From NCBI RefSeq assembly GCF_000219725.1, contig NC_015732.1:2046001-2110000 (forward strand): a stretch of 64,000 nucleotides of DNA, in the 5' to 3' direction. This DNA comes from Gracilinema caldarium DSM 7334 (lineage in GTDB: Bacteria; Spirochaetota; Spirochaetia; Treponematales; Breznakiellaceae). This document shows positions 54,001-63,380 of this stretch, piece by piece. The notes beneath the pieces were generated by a model that ran no database searches, was not told the DNA's origin, and worked only from the letters and a program-made list of their open reading frames with translations. The position numbers and the translations under genes were made by a program. Within the stretch, counting starts at the first letter, position 1; each line of letters starts with the position of its first letter.

Positions 54001-54006
54001 GAGTAT

Positions 54007-54080
54007 AGTATATATTTTGTTGACGGATTTGGCAAATGGGTTTAAAATATTTAATATCATTCAGAATATGAATGATATTA
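54007..54080. promoter_or_regulatory. Divergent promoters with a 29-bp palindromic operator
   Basis: Plus strand: TTGACG (54020-54025), 17 bp, TAAAAT (54043-54048). Minus strand: TTGCCA (54030-54035), 17 bp, TATACT (54007-54012), ending six bases before the tetR-type ATG (leaderless). A perfect inverted repeat with 11-bp arms (54052-54062 and 54070-54080, 7-nt spacer) covers the plus-strand start, as expected for an operator of the adjacent TetR protein. Confidence 0.7.
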
Positions 54081-54145
54081 GATTTCTGACCATGGGCACT
54101 CACATTGAACCTGAGGTCAGGTCAAATTTGCTAGGAGAAATGAGG

Positions 54146-55627
54146 ATGGATAAGTCCAGTGTTATTTTCGGCAATCCTATAGCGCCAGGGATTGTCCAAA
54201 AGGCAGAACGGCAGAAAACTGCCTACATCAAAAAATTCGGAGATGATACCCAAAAGGAATTTCGTTTAGTATCCCGGAAGGTTGACAGTCTTGAGCCTAT
54301 GGGAATTGAGCAATTGATGGTTCAGGATACCAGTATTACTGTAGAGGGAGACTGGAAACAAAGCAACCTTGCTTCAGATCCGAATGCCCTTGTGGTAGGA
54401 AATATCCGGATGGGTTTTGGACATTACCGAATTTCTATTGCAATTGCCAGTGCTGCTCGAGCCCTAGGTAAAAATCCATACTGGTTCGACCTGCATTCTT
54501 TTAAGGATACTACCGGAGGAAAAATTATTGCCCATCTCAATAGTCTCTACTCCCTGGGATCCCGCTTATCACAGAAATATGCACTTTTTAACAGCCTATA
54601 TTGGGAGCCTCTAAATTCAGAGGGTTTCAGGAAGCTGAGTTACAATGCGGCGGATCAAAAAATAACTGAGCTTATGGCTACTCCCTGCAAACTGCTTCCA
54701 AAACAGGTTCCTTATGTAGCAACCCATGTATGGCCCGCCCAGGCAGCGATACACAGCGGTATGGAACGGGTCGTCAACGTTATCCCCGATAACTGGCCTA
54801 TGGCTTTACACCTCTCCGAAGGAGCAATCCATTGCGTACAATCTCCCTCCGCCTGGTTTGGCTACAAAATGTTACGGGGTATGGCTGGTAAAAACATACC
54901 TCGCTTTATGGATCCTGGAAGCCTTGTCTACACTGGTCATTACATTGACCATGAGCTGGTTGCCAATCTAGAACAGGATACAGCGGAACGCTTAAAACGT
55001 CTGGCAACCTTACAGCCCCTACGGATACTCCTCTCTGTCGGCGGTGCAGGGGCACAGCGGGAACTCTATGCCAGGCTCATCCGGGCACTTCTTCCTCTCG
55101 AAAAGCGTGGTAAGGTTGCCATACTCATTAATGTGGGGGACCATCAATCGGTTTTGAGTGGTCTTCTTTCTGACATTCCCGAACTCCAAGCAGCCACGAA
55201 ATACATCAACCATTGGAGCGATACCCGGACCTTCGCAAAACAAGCCCTGCAGAATTCGATTTCGGGCATCCATCTTTTTATGCATTCCGACATTTTCCAG
55301 GCTGTTTACACCACGAACATCCTCATGCGCGCCAGTGACCTCCTCGTGACTAAGCCAAGTGAATTAGCCTTCTATCCAGTACCGAAACTACTGGTCCGAC
55401 GGGTTGGAGGACATGAAGCATGGGGCGCAATTCGGTCAGCTGAATTGGGTGACGGCACCTTTGAATGTAGTGATCCCAGAGAGGCGGAGATCATGCTCAA
55501 ATTTCTAGTCGAAGACTACGAGGGGTTACATTTGATGAATTCCTGCATCCTATCCGCCAATAAAACGGGACTCTATTCGGGAGCCTACCGGGCAGTTGAA
55601 TTAGCAGGGCAAGGAGGAACAAAATGA
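54146..55627 (+). CDS. GT-B-like glycosyltransferase-related protein, function unknown
   Basis: I do not recognise the family with certainty. The 493-residue protein has a segment NIRMGFGHYRISIAIASAARA near residue 93 resembling the G-x-GH-x3-A start of MGDG synthase/MurG-type GT-B glycosyltransferases, and a second half beginning LRILLSVGGAGAQRELYARL that looks like the nucleotide-sugar half of such folds; LLVTKPSELAFY near residue 420 recalls the E/P-rich sugar-nucleotide motif. No signal peptide or membrane segment. The ATG at 54146 is preceded by AGGAG at the right distance; a longer frame from 53999 would cover the operator. It is the first gene of a TetR-controlled operon with a sugar symporter. 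Confidence 0.6.
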   Translation: MDKSSVIFGNPIAPGIVQKAERQKTAYIKKFGDDTQKEFRLVSRKVDSLEPMGIEQLMVQDTSITVEGDWKQSNLASDPNALVVGNIRMGFGHYRISIAIASAARALGKNPYWFDLHSFKDTTGGKIIAHLNSLYSLGSRLSQKYALFNSLYWEPLNSEGFRKLSYNAADQKITELMATPCKLLPKQVPYVATHVWPAQAAIHSGMERVVNVIPDNWPMALHLSEGAIHCVQSPSAWFGYKMLRGMAGKNIPRFMDPGSLVYTGHYIDHELVANLEQDTAERLKRLATLQPLRILLSVGGAGAQRELYARLIRALLPLEKRGKVAILINVGDHQSVLSGLLSDIPELQAATKYINHWSDTRTFAKQALQNSISGIHLFMHSDIFQAVYTTNILMRASDLLVTKPSELAFYPVPKLLVRRVGGHEAWGAIRSAELGDGTFECSDPREAEIMLKFLVEDYEGLHLMNSCILSANKTGLYSGAYRAVELAGQGGTK

Positions 55628-57060
55628 GTAACAGAACTAGTACTGCACAGGTTCACACCGTGGAGTCACTCCCCTTCGGGAAAAAAATCGTCTATGCATT
55701 AGGCCAGCTTGGATGGTCATTAGCAAGCTATGGGGCGGCTAATTTTTTAAATTACTTTTATTTGCCACCTCAGGAAGGTGGAACAGCCCTGTTTCCCAAA
55801 ATGATTCATCAAGGTTATGTTGTAGGATTTCTTACCGTCATTGGGCTTATTCTCGCCTTTGGCCGTATATGGGATGCTATAACCGACCCCCTTATCGCCG
55901 TGTTTTCCGATAAGAACAAATCGAACATCGGCCGCCGACGCTTTTTTATGGCTGTTTCGGTTTTGCCCTTTGCGCTTTTTTCAATTTTGGTCTTTGTGGC
56001 ACCCTTCGGTACTGGGACTCAGGCTAACATTACAGCTAATGGCATCTGGTTGTTTGTTACGGTCACGCTTTTCTATTTCTTTATGACCATGTATGTAACT
56101 CCCTTCTTCGCCTGGATGAGTGAACTGGGTCATAACAGTAATGAACGGCTAGAACTTTCTACGATGATTTCTATTACCTGGGCATTGGGTGCCATGATTG
56201 GGGCCCAGGCTCCCGCACTGCAAGGTATGTTACAAGCCCAGGGGATGTCGCCGCTCCAGGCTTTTCAGACTGCCCAAGGAGTGTTCGCTCTGGTTTCTTT
56301 TATATTGATGATCCTACCTATCATCATTATTGATGAAAATCGCTATACCGAATCGGTGCCCTGCGATGACGGCTTCTTTACTTCCATTGGGAATGTTATT
56401 AAGGATCGGAATTTTTTTCGCTTTACCCTTTCGGACTTTGCCTATTGGATCAGCCTGTATTTTATCAACAATGGACTCATGTATTATATAACCGTCCTCC
56501 TTGGACTTCCCAAAGAAGCTTACTCAAGTCTCTTTCTAATCATGTTTTTCATCAGTTTTGCTTTCTATATCCCTGTTAACTTTATTGCAAGAATTGTAGG
56601 ACGTAAACGACTTCTCATGATTGCCTTTGGACTTTTTGGTCTGCTCTTTATCTTCTGTGCCCTCTTTGGGTATCTGCCCGTACCACCAATGATTCAGGCT
56701 CTTATTGCAGCCCTCATAGCCGCCATACCACTTGCTATTTTTGGGATTCTACCAAACGCTATGATTTCTGATATGGCAGAAGCCTATGCAATAGAGACGG
56801 GAATGTATAAAGCGGGAGTGTTCTTTGGCTTCAGAACCTTTATGTCAAAAATGGGTCAATCTATTGGTGCAGCATTACTGCCATCTATTGTTAAAATTGG
56901 GGCTGATTATTTAGGATCAGACGAAGTAGTAGGTGTAACTGGAGTACGGCTTACAACCATCTTTGCCCTTGCATTCTGCGTCATCGGTTTTATATTGCTC
57001 TTACTTTACAATGAAAAACAAGTGCAAGAAACTTTGGCAAAGCATTCACAAAGTAAGTAA
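55624..57060 (+). CDS. GPH-family sugar:cation symporter
   Basis: This is an inner-membrane carrier of the glycoside-pentoside-hexuronide:cation symporter family, 478 residues, about 12 membrane segments. Typical sequence: FGKKIVYALGQLGWSLASYG at the N-terminus, GRIWDAITDPLIAVFSDK and SNIGRRRFF after the second helix, and ISDMAEAYAIETGMYKAGVF in the last third. It overlaps the preceding GT-B-like gene by ATGA, so the two products should act together, for example taking up a glycoside that the other protein modifies. The substrate is not evident. Confidence 0.9.
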   Translation: MSNRTSTAQVHTVESLPFGKKIVYALGQLGWSLASYGAANFLNYFYLPPQEGGTALFPKMIHQGYVVGFLTVIGLILAFGRIWDAITDPLIAVFSDKNKSNIGRRRFFMAVSVLPFALFSILVFVAPFGTGTQANITANGIWLFVTVTLFYFFMTMYVTPFFAWMSELGHNSNERLELSTMISITWALGAMIGAQAPALQGMLQAQGMSPLQAFQTAQGVFALVSFILMILPIIIIDENRYTESVPCDDGFFTSIGNVIKDRNFFRFTLSDFAYWISLYFINNGLMYYITVLLGLPKEAYSSLFLIMFFISFAFYIPVNFIARIVGRKRLLMIAFGLFGLLFIFCALFGYLPVPPMIQALIAALIAAIPLAIFGILPNAMISDMAEAYAIETGMYKAGVFFGFRTFMSKMGQSIGAALLPSIVKIGADYLGSDEVVGVTGVRLTTIFALAFCVIGFILLLLYNEKQVQETLAKHSQSK

Positions 57061-57095
57061 AAAATTTTAGTTCAAGATCATGTTGGAGGTGACCG

Positions 57096-59213
57096 ATGCG
57101 GTGGTTTAAGCAGTTTAGATTGGCAGCGATGTCGAAAAGCATTCATTCTTTGTTTGACATACTTGCCTTATGCCTTTTTATTCAACCCAACCAGTTAGCC
57201 GCCGCAGATGTACCTCTTCTATCTAGCCTTAGGGCACAACAATGGTATTGGGCTGTTGATACCGTTCAGAGTCTAGTCGAAATCCATAAAAATCCTCTGC
57301 AGGAACGGCAGTTACAGTTTACCACCCTGGATGAGGCCGCCCTTTCTAACCTGGAACATCTCCTTCCTGGTAAAAAGGGCTATATCTGGATACGGGGGGA
57401 TTTTCCTGCTATCAACTTTTATTCTCCGCAATCACTGGGGCTTTTCCTTGGCCGGGTAACCATGACCGACCAGACCTGGGTAAATGGTATCTTTGTTGGC
57501 AGCACTGGGCGGAATCCACCGAATTATTTTAGCTACTGGAACGTTTCCCGAGAATATACGATTCCCCCAGAAGCAATTGAGTTTCATAAACCAATAACGA
57601 TTCTCATTCATATCTGGGTAGATGGAGAGGGATCCCTTGCCTCACGCCCCTTTATAGGATTACGGCAGGATACGGTTCTTGCCGCTCGCTGGGAAAACTT
57701 CTGGAATTCCACAGCGAACCTGATGTTTGCGTCGATTATGCTCATCATATCGATCTATCATTTTATTTTGTACTTTAGAAGAAAAAAGGATAAAGAAAAT
57801 TTTTCATTTGCCCTGCTGAATCTGCTCAGTGTTTTTTATCTCTCAAATTTTTTTATCACCGAGCTTCCCGGCATGCCTCCGCTGTGGCTCAGTTATATCA
57901 ACTTCCAGAAATTCATCAACCTGGTGCTCTTTTTCATGCTCTTTAAGCTCTGCGGCTTTGTTAGGGACTACCTGAGGGAAACGGATCCCCGCTGGGTATT
58001 TTGGGTAAGGATGTTATTATTGATTATCCCCGTCGGAATCATCCTGTTTAGTTCTAATTACAGTACCCTCCGTGAAATCCGCCTCGTAACCCAGCTCTTC
58101 CTGCTGCCGCCTTTAGCATATGTGGTGTATATACCGGTTGCTGGGCTTATCAAAAAAGACCCCGATGCGCTCCCCCTGCTCCTTGGCTTTTCACCGATGG
58201 TAGTGACCGCCCTGCTCGATATTTTCCTCCACGAAGTTATGAAACTCTATAACTTCCCCTACATCACCGGTTTTGGCTGGCAAATTGTACTCCTAAGTTT
58301 TCTTTTTCTCCTTGCAGGACGCTTTGCCCGTGCCCGTAACGAGGCAGAGGACCTGAATCTGCATCTGGAAAACAAGGTTAAGGAACGGACCGAAGAACTG
58401 TCTCAGGCCAATATGCAGCTACAACAGGTTAATTCTGCCTTGGAGGAAGCCAATTACCGGGCTCAGCGGGACCTTAAGATGGCGGAATTTGTCCAAAAAA
58501 GTTTTTATCCCGCCTTCCTGCCCACCCTCGAGGGTTGGGATGTGGCCTATGCCTTTGAACCGATGTCGGGAGTTTCAGGAGACCTCTACGACTTTTATAT
58601 TGATGGAAATAGCCTGCTGGGTGTAGGTCTTTTTGATGTATCCGGCCATGGTATTGCTTCAGGACTTGTTGCGATGCTTGCGAAATCCATTGTGTACCGC
58701 CAGTTTAAGGATGGCCGGGACATACCTCTTGGTGAAGTCATGACTAAAATTGATGAAAAACTTATCTCAGAAAAGGGGAACATTGAAAACTACCTTACGG
58801 GCATATTGCTCCGTTTCACCGATGACCGGGTAGAATATGTTAATGCGGGTCACCCTGATCTGCTATATCGTTCAGGTCGTACTGGAGTGGTTAAAGCGGT
58901 GGAATCCCGACAGGGTGAAAGCCGGGGCCGCTTTATCGGCCTCGAAGGCCTCTCCGAAGGATACCGAAGCCTCCGCTTTCCCATCCACAGTGGTGATACT
59001 TTGCTTGTTTATTCAGATTGTCTTGTTGAAGCAAAAAATGCTGCCGGTGAAGATTTTGGGAATGACCGGATCAGGGCGGCTCTCTCTCAAGCTCCTGCAA
59101 AAGCCGGAGCCGCCGCAGTACGAGATTATATTCTTGAACAGTTTAGAGCCTTCCTTACCGGCGAGCCACCCCGAGACGACCTTACTTTGTTAGTGCTGAT
59201 TAAGTCAGCTTAA
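57096..59213 (+). CDS. 7TMR-DISM sensor with SpoIIE-type PP2C phosphatase
   Basis: This 705-residue membrane protein would dephosphorylate an anti-sigma-antagonist-type partner in response to an extracytoplasmic signal. Order: a signal segment (about 20-37); a beta-rich extracytoplasmic domain (about 40-195) with GYIWIRGDFP and QTWVNGIFVGSTG, resembling sugar-binding jelly-roll domains; seven membrane segments (about 205-415); a coiled coil (about 425-470); and a SpoIIE phosphatase domain (about 480-704) with GVSGDLYDF, DVSGHG, VNAGHPDLLY and RDDLTLLV carrying the metal-binding Asp residues. GGAGGTGA precedes the start. It is 35 bp after the symporter gene and its stop overlaps the convergent mannosidase gene by nine bases. 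Confidence 0.92.
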   Translation: MRWFKQFRLAAMSKSIHSLFDILALCLFIQPNQLAAADVPLLSSLRAQQWYWAVDTVQSLVEIHKNPLQERQLQFTTLDEAALSNLEHLLPGKKGYIWIRGDFPAINFYSPQSLGLFLGRVTMTDQTWVNGIFVGSTGRNPPNYFSYWNVSREYTIPPEAIEFHKPITILIHIWVDGEGSLASRPFIGLRQDTVLAARWENFWNSTANLMFASIMLIISIYHFILYFRRKKDKENFSFALLNLLSVFYLSNFFITELPGMPPLWLSYINFQKFINLVLFFMLFKLCGFVRDYLRETDPRWVFWVRMLLLIIPVGIILFSSNYSTLREIRLVTQLFLLPPLAYVVYIPVAGLIKKDPDALPLLLGFSPMVVTALLDIFLHEVMKLYNFPYITGFGWQIVLLSFLFLLAGRFARARNEAEDLNLHLENKVKERTEELSQANMQLQQVNSALEEANYRAQRDLKMAEFVQKSFYPAFLPTLEGWDVAYAFEPMSGVSGDLYDFYIDGNSLLGVGLFDVSGHGIASGLVAMLAKSIVYRQFKDGRDIPLGEVMTKIDEKLISEKGNIENYLTGILLRFTDDRVEYVNAGHPDLLYRSGRTGVVKAVESRQGESRGRFIGLEGLSEGYRSLRFPIHSGDTLLVYSDCLVEAKNAAGEDFGNDRIRAALSQAPAKAGAAAVRDYILEQFRAFLTGEPPRDDLTLLVLIKSA

Positions 59214-62200
59214 ACTAACATATGTTAACTTAAGACGAACAGTTTTAATTTCGAATGCTCGAAATGACAGGTGCACGCTATGTTCCTCGAAATCCAAAGG
59301 AATTGGGTTTCGTTCAAGCATATTAGTTTCTACTGCCAATTCGATAGAACCAAGGCAATCTAAATTAGCAAAACAAGCACCACCTGAAGCCTCATACAAC
59401 CGTAAAATAATGTCGTTTCCATCTTCAGCCATTTTAACAGTCTCTATAATGACTTGAGGCGTATCTACTGAAAAAACTGATAGCCATTCTTTAATTTGCT
59501 TATTTTTCAAAGGGGGTGTACTCATTTTTTTTAGTCCAAAGACATTGCAGGGCTGATTAAGGTCGTATGCTGCATGAACAGTTGTTTCGACAGAGAAGGG
59601 CCCACAAAATGGAAGAATTGAATAGGTTACTTGATGTAATCCCATATCAGCTTCTCTGTCAGGGGCTTTAGGAGAACGTAGAAGAGTAAGCCGCATCACC
59701 GTACCATCGACATCATAACCATACTTACAATCGTTGAGTAAGGCTACTGATGCACCGTTTTCTTCCAGGCTAATCCACTTATGGGCACAAAATTCAAATT
59801 GGGCCCGATCTTGGGGGAGGTTATTATGGGTAGACCGGAATACATGACCGTATTGGACTTCACACCGGACTTGGGTAGTGTAGAGATTGACAGGGAATGC
59901 AACCTTTAAAAGCCTATGACTTTCATGCCAATCAATCAATGTCACAAAATCGATACGTCTATTATGGGCATAAAAATACACATCCTGGGTAAGCGTGGAT
60001 TGTCTGCCAATACGATATTTATTTCGTATCTGGATGAATAGGAAACCTATAGATATTAGTTCTGAAGCAATAAGCCTATTCTCAATTTCCTGACTTTCCA
60101 CCCAATCCGCATCGATATCCCATGCGTCCCATAGGATTGGTAGATCTTCCGCTCCCACAAATGAATTAAAAACTTTGCCGCTTTCCACAAATTCCCTCTT
60201 GGTTTGCCGGTCAACCAGATGGATAATCCCCTTTGTTTCATTGAACTCAACCTCGTAATATGGGGTTAATAGGTGTTTCCCTCGATATTGGAATGGGATG
60301 GTATTCATAACCTTTAAGGGGCATTCCTCAAGGACAAATACTATCGCTCCCATTGGTGGCATGGTGACCACAGCATGCAGTTCTATCTGGTCAAGAATAT
60401 TGCGGCTTTCTTGAATTGGAACAAGACCTTTAGCTGTACGAAGACTCTGAAATTGTCCTTTCAATATCTCAGGTAAAGGAAGAACAACATCAGTAGTCCG
60501 TTCCCATGATAAGGAATTTAGAACTAAAATCGCCGCAATCTGGTTTCCACTAACATTTTGATCATCTACTTCATGGTACTCAGCAAGAGCATACGTCATA
60601 TTAGAATTTTCTAATTTAACAAGCAAAGCCTCCGCACCCTTCCGTAGTAAAAATTCGGCTGTTTTCCGTATCCGTTCATACTCTATTTCCGCATCCTTAT
60701 AAACCCTATTAATTGATGAACCGGGAATGATATCATGGAATTGGTTGGTCAATAAGCGTTTCCAGCAATCCAACAATTCTTCCCGAGGGTAGAACAGAAG
60801 CGATTTCTGATCGATTATATATAAAAATGAATAGAGAAATTCGATTTCCCTGAGGGCAAATTCCATTTTACGATTGTTCCGTTTTGTTCGTGCCTGGGTC
60901 GTATAGGTCCCTCTATGTAATTCCAGATATAACTCGCCCCTCCATTCGGGTAGATCCCTTGCTTTTTCAAATACGGTGGCTAATGCAGAAGATACTCGAC
61001 TCCACCTGGACTTAGGTACTCCCTCAAGATCCTTTAGTCGCCGGGCAGCTTCTAAGTCCGCTCGAGTGGTACCTCCACCTCCATCCCCTTCGCCAATGGG
61101 TTTGATAACAGCTTCCTGCACTTCTTTATGTTGGATATGGTTCCATGCATCCATCAAATCGGTAGGGGTTACCTTTCCATTGTAACCATTAGCTCGACTG
61201 GTAATGTAATGGGTTTTAAGGCCTGTACCATCAAGACCACGCCAGATGAATGTATCGTAGGGGAACCGGGTCGTATCATTCCAGTTAATCTTGCTGGTTA
61301 CAAAATACTCTATTTCACAACCCTTTAAAATTTGTGGAAGCGCCGCGGAGTAGCCGAATACATCTGGAAGCCATAAGGTATCTCCCTCGTAGCCTAAAAG
61401 TTTCTGGCTCGCCTGCTTTCCCACCAGGAACTGCCGAATCAAAGATTCGCCACCGCTTAAATTGCAATCTGCCTCTACCCACATACCCCCATTGGGCTCC
61501 CATTGGCCTCGTTCAAAGGCTGCTTTTACGGATGCAAAAATATCTGGATACTCCCGTTGTATAATTTCCAGCTGAGCAGGTTGGGATTGAACAAACACAA
61601 ACTCTTCAAATTCTTCAGCAAAATGGGCCATGTTGGCAAAGGTACGGGCTACCTTTCGTTCAGTTTCCCAAATAGGCCATAACCAGGCGTGATCTATATG
61701 AGCATGGCCTACTAAAAATATTTCTGGCGATGTTCTACTGTTTTTTTCTAATAAAAGCGGTGTAATTATCTCCCGAGCTCTTTGCACCTGATCTTCTAAT
61801 TCATCGTCCCGGGCTGTAAAACGAATTTTCATTAATCCTCGGTAGAGCTCCTGAAGAATACGATTTTTCCGTAACGAATTTTCATCCAGGTTTTGGGCAA
61901 GATCAAACAGAATACGTACATCGTGGTACAGGGCATAGACGTTTTGATTCTTAGCAGTTAATGCCGCATGACGGAAAATATTAGGGTAGTCATCGATATG
62001 GGCTCCCAAAGTAAGGATCACCGATTCACCCTGGAAGGGATGTTCTCCGGGGTACTTGTGTCCCGCATAGGACTCCAGGTGTATCTCATACTGAGTTCCT
62101 TGCATTCCAGAGGGAGATAATCGAATCTCATCGTGAAAGGGATTGATGGCCCCAGTTGCTTTCCCATTAATAAACACTAGAGAATCGGCATTTGGGGTGG

Positions 62201-62453
62201 CCTGCAAAAAAATCTCTTTGCCTCGAGCCGATTCAGGCACTGTAAAAAAAGTTCTAAACCAATAGGTGGTCCATTCCTTACCGTAGGGGTAGGGAAACTG
62301 AATCGGTTTCCAGGTATCTACCACAGGGGGCTTTCGATAGACCTTTTCGGTTTCAAAAACCTCAAAAGCAGGCCGTTCTAACACTGTATACCGGAGCCCT
62401 TTTAAAAAATGTATATACTGCCGTATTCGTAAATCAACCTTTCGTAGTAGCAT
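59205..62453 (-). CDS. GH38 alpha-mannosidase
   Basis: This is a zinc-dependent alpha-mannosidase of glycoside hydrolase family 38, 1082 residues, the length of class II bacterial/vacuolar enzymes. Seen: an N-terminal beta domain (about 40-150) with YWFRTFFTVPESARG; the catalytic barrel beginning LVGHAHIDHAWLWP with zinc ligands (His252, Asp254 region); the nucleophile Asp364 in WLPDVFGYSAALPQIL; GDGGGGTT; NQFHDIIPGSSI with another zinc His; and C-terminal beta domains. No signal peptide, so it acts in the cytoplasm on imported mannosides. It is 31 bp downstream of two sugar permease genes. Its stop overlaps that of the phosphatase gene. Confidence 0.95.
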   Translation of the reverse strand: MLLRKVDLRIRQYIHFLKGLRYTVLERPAFEVFETEKVYRKPPVVDTWKPIQFPYPYGKEWTTYWFRTFFTVPESARGKEIFLQATPNADSLVFINGKATGAINPFHDEIRLSPSGMQGTQYEIHLESYAGHKYPGEHPFQGESVILTLGAHIDDYPNIFRHAALTAKNQNVYALYHDVRILFDLAQNLDENSLRKNRILQELYRGLMKIRFTARDDELEDQVQRAREIITPLLLEKNSRTSPEIFLVGHAHIDHAWLWPIWETERKVARTFANMAHFAEEFEEFVFVQSQPAQLEIIQREYPDIFASVKAAFERGQWEPNGGMWVEADCNLSGGESLIRQFLVGKQASQKLLGYEGDTLWLPDVFGYSAALPQILKGCEIEYFVTSKINWNDTTRFPYDTFIWRGLDGTGLKTHYITSRANGYNGKVTPTDLMDAWNHIQHKEVQEAVIKPIGEGDGGGGTTRADLEAARRLKDLEGVPKSRWSRVSSALATVFEKARDLPEWRGELYLELHRGTYTTQARTKRNNRKMEFALREIEFLYSFLYIIDQKSLLFYPREELLDCWKRLLTNQFHDIIPGSSINRVYKDAEIEYERIRKTAEFLLRKGAEALLVKLENSNMTYALAEYHEVDDQNVSGNQIAAILVLNSLSWERTTDVVLPLPEILKGQFQSLRTAKGLVPIQESRNILDQIELHAVVTMPPMGAIVFVLEECPLKVMNTIPFQYRGKHLLTPYYEVEFNETKGIIHLVDRQTKREFVESGKVFNSFVGAEDLPILWDAWDIDADWVESQEIENRLIASELISIGFLFIQIRNKYRIGRQSTLTQDVYFYAHNRRIDFVTLIDWHESHRLLKVAFPVNLYTTQVRCEVQYGHVFRSTHNNLPQDRAQFEFCAHKWISLEENGASVALLNDCKYGYDVDGTVMRLTLLRSPKAPDREADMGLHQVTYSILPFCGPFSVETTVHAAYDLNQPCNVFGLKKMSTPPLKNKQIKEWLSVFSVDTPQVIIETVKMAEDGNDIILRLYEASGGACFANLDCLGSIELAVETNMLERNPIPLDFEEHSVHLSFRAFEIKTVRLKLTYVSLS

Positions 62454-62484
62454 TATGTGCCGTCCTTAATCCTTAAATGTATCA

Positions 62485-63375
62485 TTACCCTTTTACAGCT
62501 CCCATGGTGATACCCTCTACAAAGAATCTTTGGAAACACAGAAAGAGTACAATCACAGGGATAACAACCATGGTAGACGCCGCCATAAGAAGACTGAAAG
62601 CGACCGTATGTTCGGCCCTAAAAAATTGTAAACCAATAGAAAGGGGATACATCGCAGGGGTCTGTAGATAAATAAGAGGTGTTAAGAAATCATTCCATGC
62701 ATTTACTGCAGTAAAAATAGCAACCACTGCTATGGCAGGTTTCATAAGAGGGATTATGACTTTAGAGAAAATTAAAAACTCATTAGCTCCGTCGATTCTT
62801 GCCGCGTCAGATATTTCCTTAGGGACACCCATTAAGAACTGACGTATCAGAAACATATAAAAAGCCTGTCCAAAAAAAGCAGGGACAATTAAGGGAAGAT
62901 ATGTATTGATCCAGCGTAATTTAGCAAAAATATCAAAAAGAGCGACCAGGGTAACCGGGAACGGAATGAACATGGTTGATATAGCTACATAAAAAAGCAC
63001 TTCTCGTCCTTTCCATTCAATCCTTGAAAAGCCATAAGCAATCAGGGAGTTAGAAATAACCGCACCGATGGTTGCTCCCGTGGTAAGGATAAGGGAATTG
63101 ATAAAATACCGTATAAAGGGAATGTATTCCAACGCATCAATATAATTTTTCCATACTAAGGTATGGGGGAAAATAGTTGGAGGAAAGGCAGTTAATTCTT
63201 GAGAGCCCTTAAGAGATGTAACTACCATCCAGTAGAGCGGAGTGATATACACCAGGCTCATGACTACTAAAATTACTCTTGGCAAAATCCTGGTAACAAA
63301 GACTTTTTTGATGGATATTCTACTTGGCCGAGATATGTTCTTTGTCCTTATTGCTGTATTATTCACCACAATCAT
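62485..63375 (-). CDS. Sugar ABC importer permease, MalG type
   Basis: This is a CUT1-family inner-membrane permease, 296 residues, six membrane segments. EAA loop: EISDAARIDGANEFLIFSKVI. The N-terminus has an extra basic cytoplasmic stretch (about 30 residues). It lies five bp after its partner permease and 31 bp before the mannosidase gene, suggesting import of a mannose-containing oligosaccharide. The binding protein and ATPase are not in the window. Confidence 0.92.
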   Translation of the reverse strand: MIVVNNTAIRTKNISRPSRISIKKVFVTRILPRVILVVMSLVYITPLYWMVVTSLKGSQELTAFPPTIFPHTLVWKNYIDALEYIPFIRYFINSLILTTGATIGAVISNSLIAYGFSRIEWKGREVLFYVAISTMFIPFPVTLVALFDIFAKLRWINTYLPLIVPAFFGQAFYMFLIRQFLMGVPKEISDAARIDGANEFLIFSKVIIPLMKPAIAVVAIFTAVNAWNDFLTPLIYLQTPAMYPLSIGLQFFRAEHTVAFSLLMAASTMVVIPVIVLFLCFQRFFVEGITMGAVKG

Positions 63376-63380
63376 TTCTC

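Noticed and set aside
53999-54145. Longer N-terminus for the GT-B-like protein
   Set aside because: It would run through the promoter and operator; the ATG at 54146 has a properly placed ribosome site.
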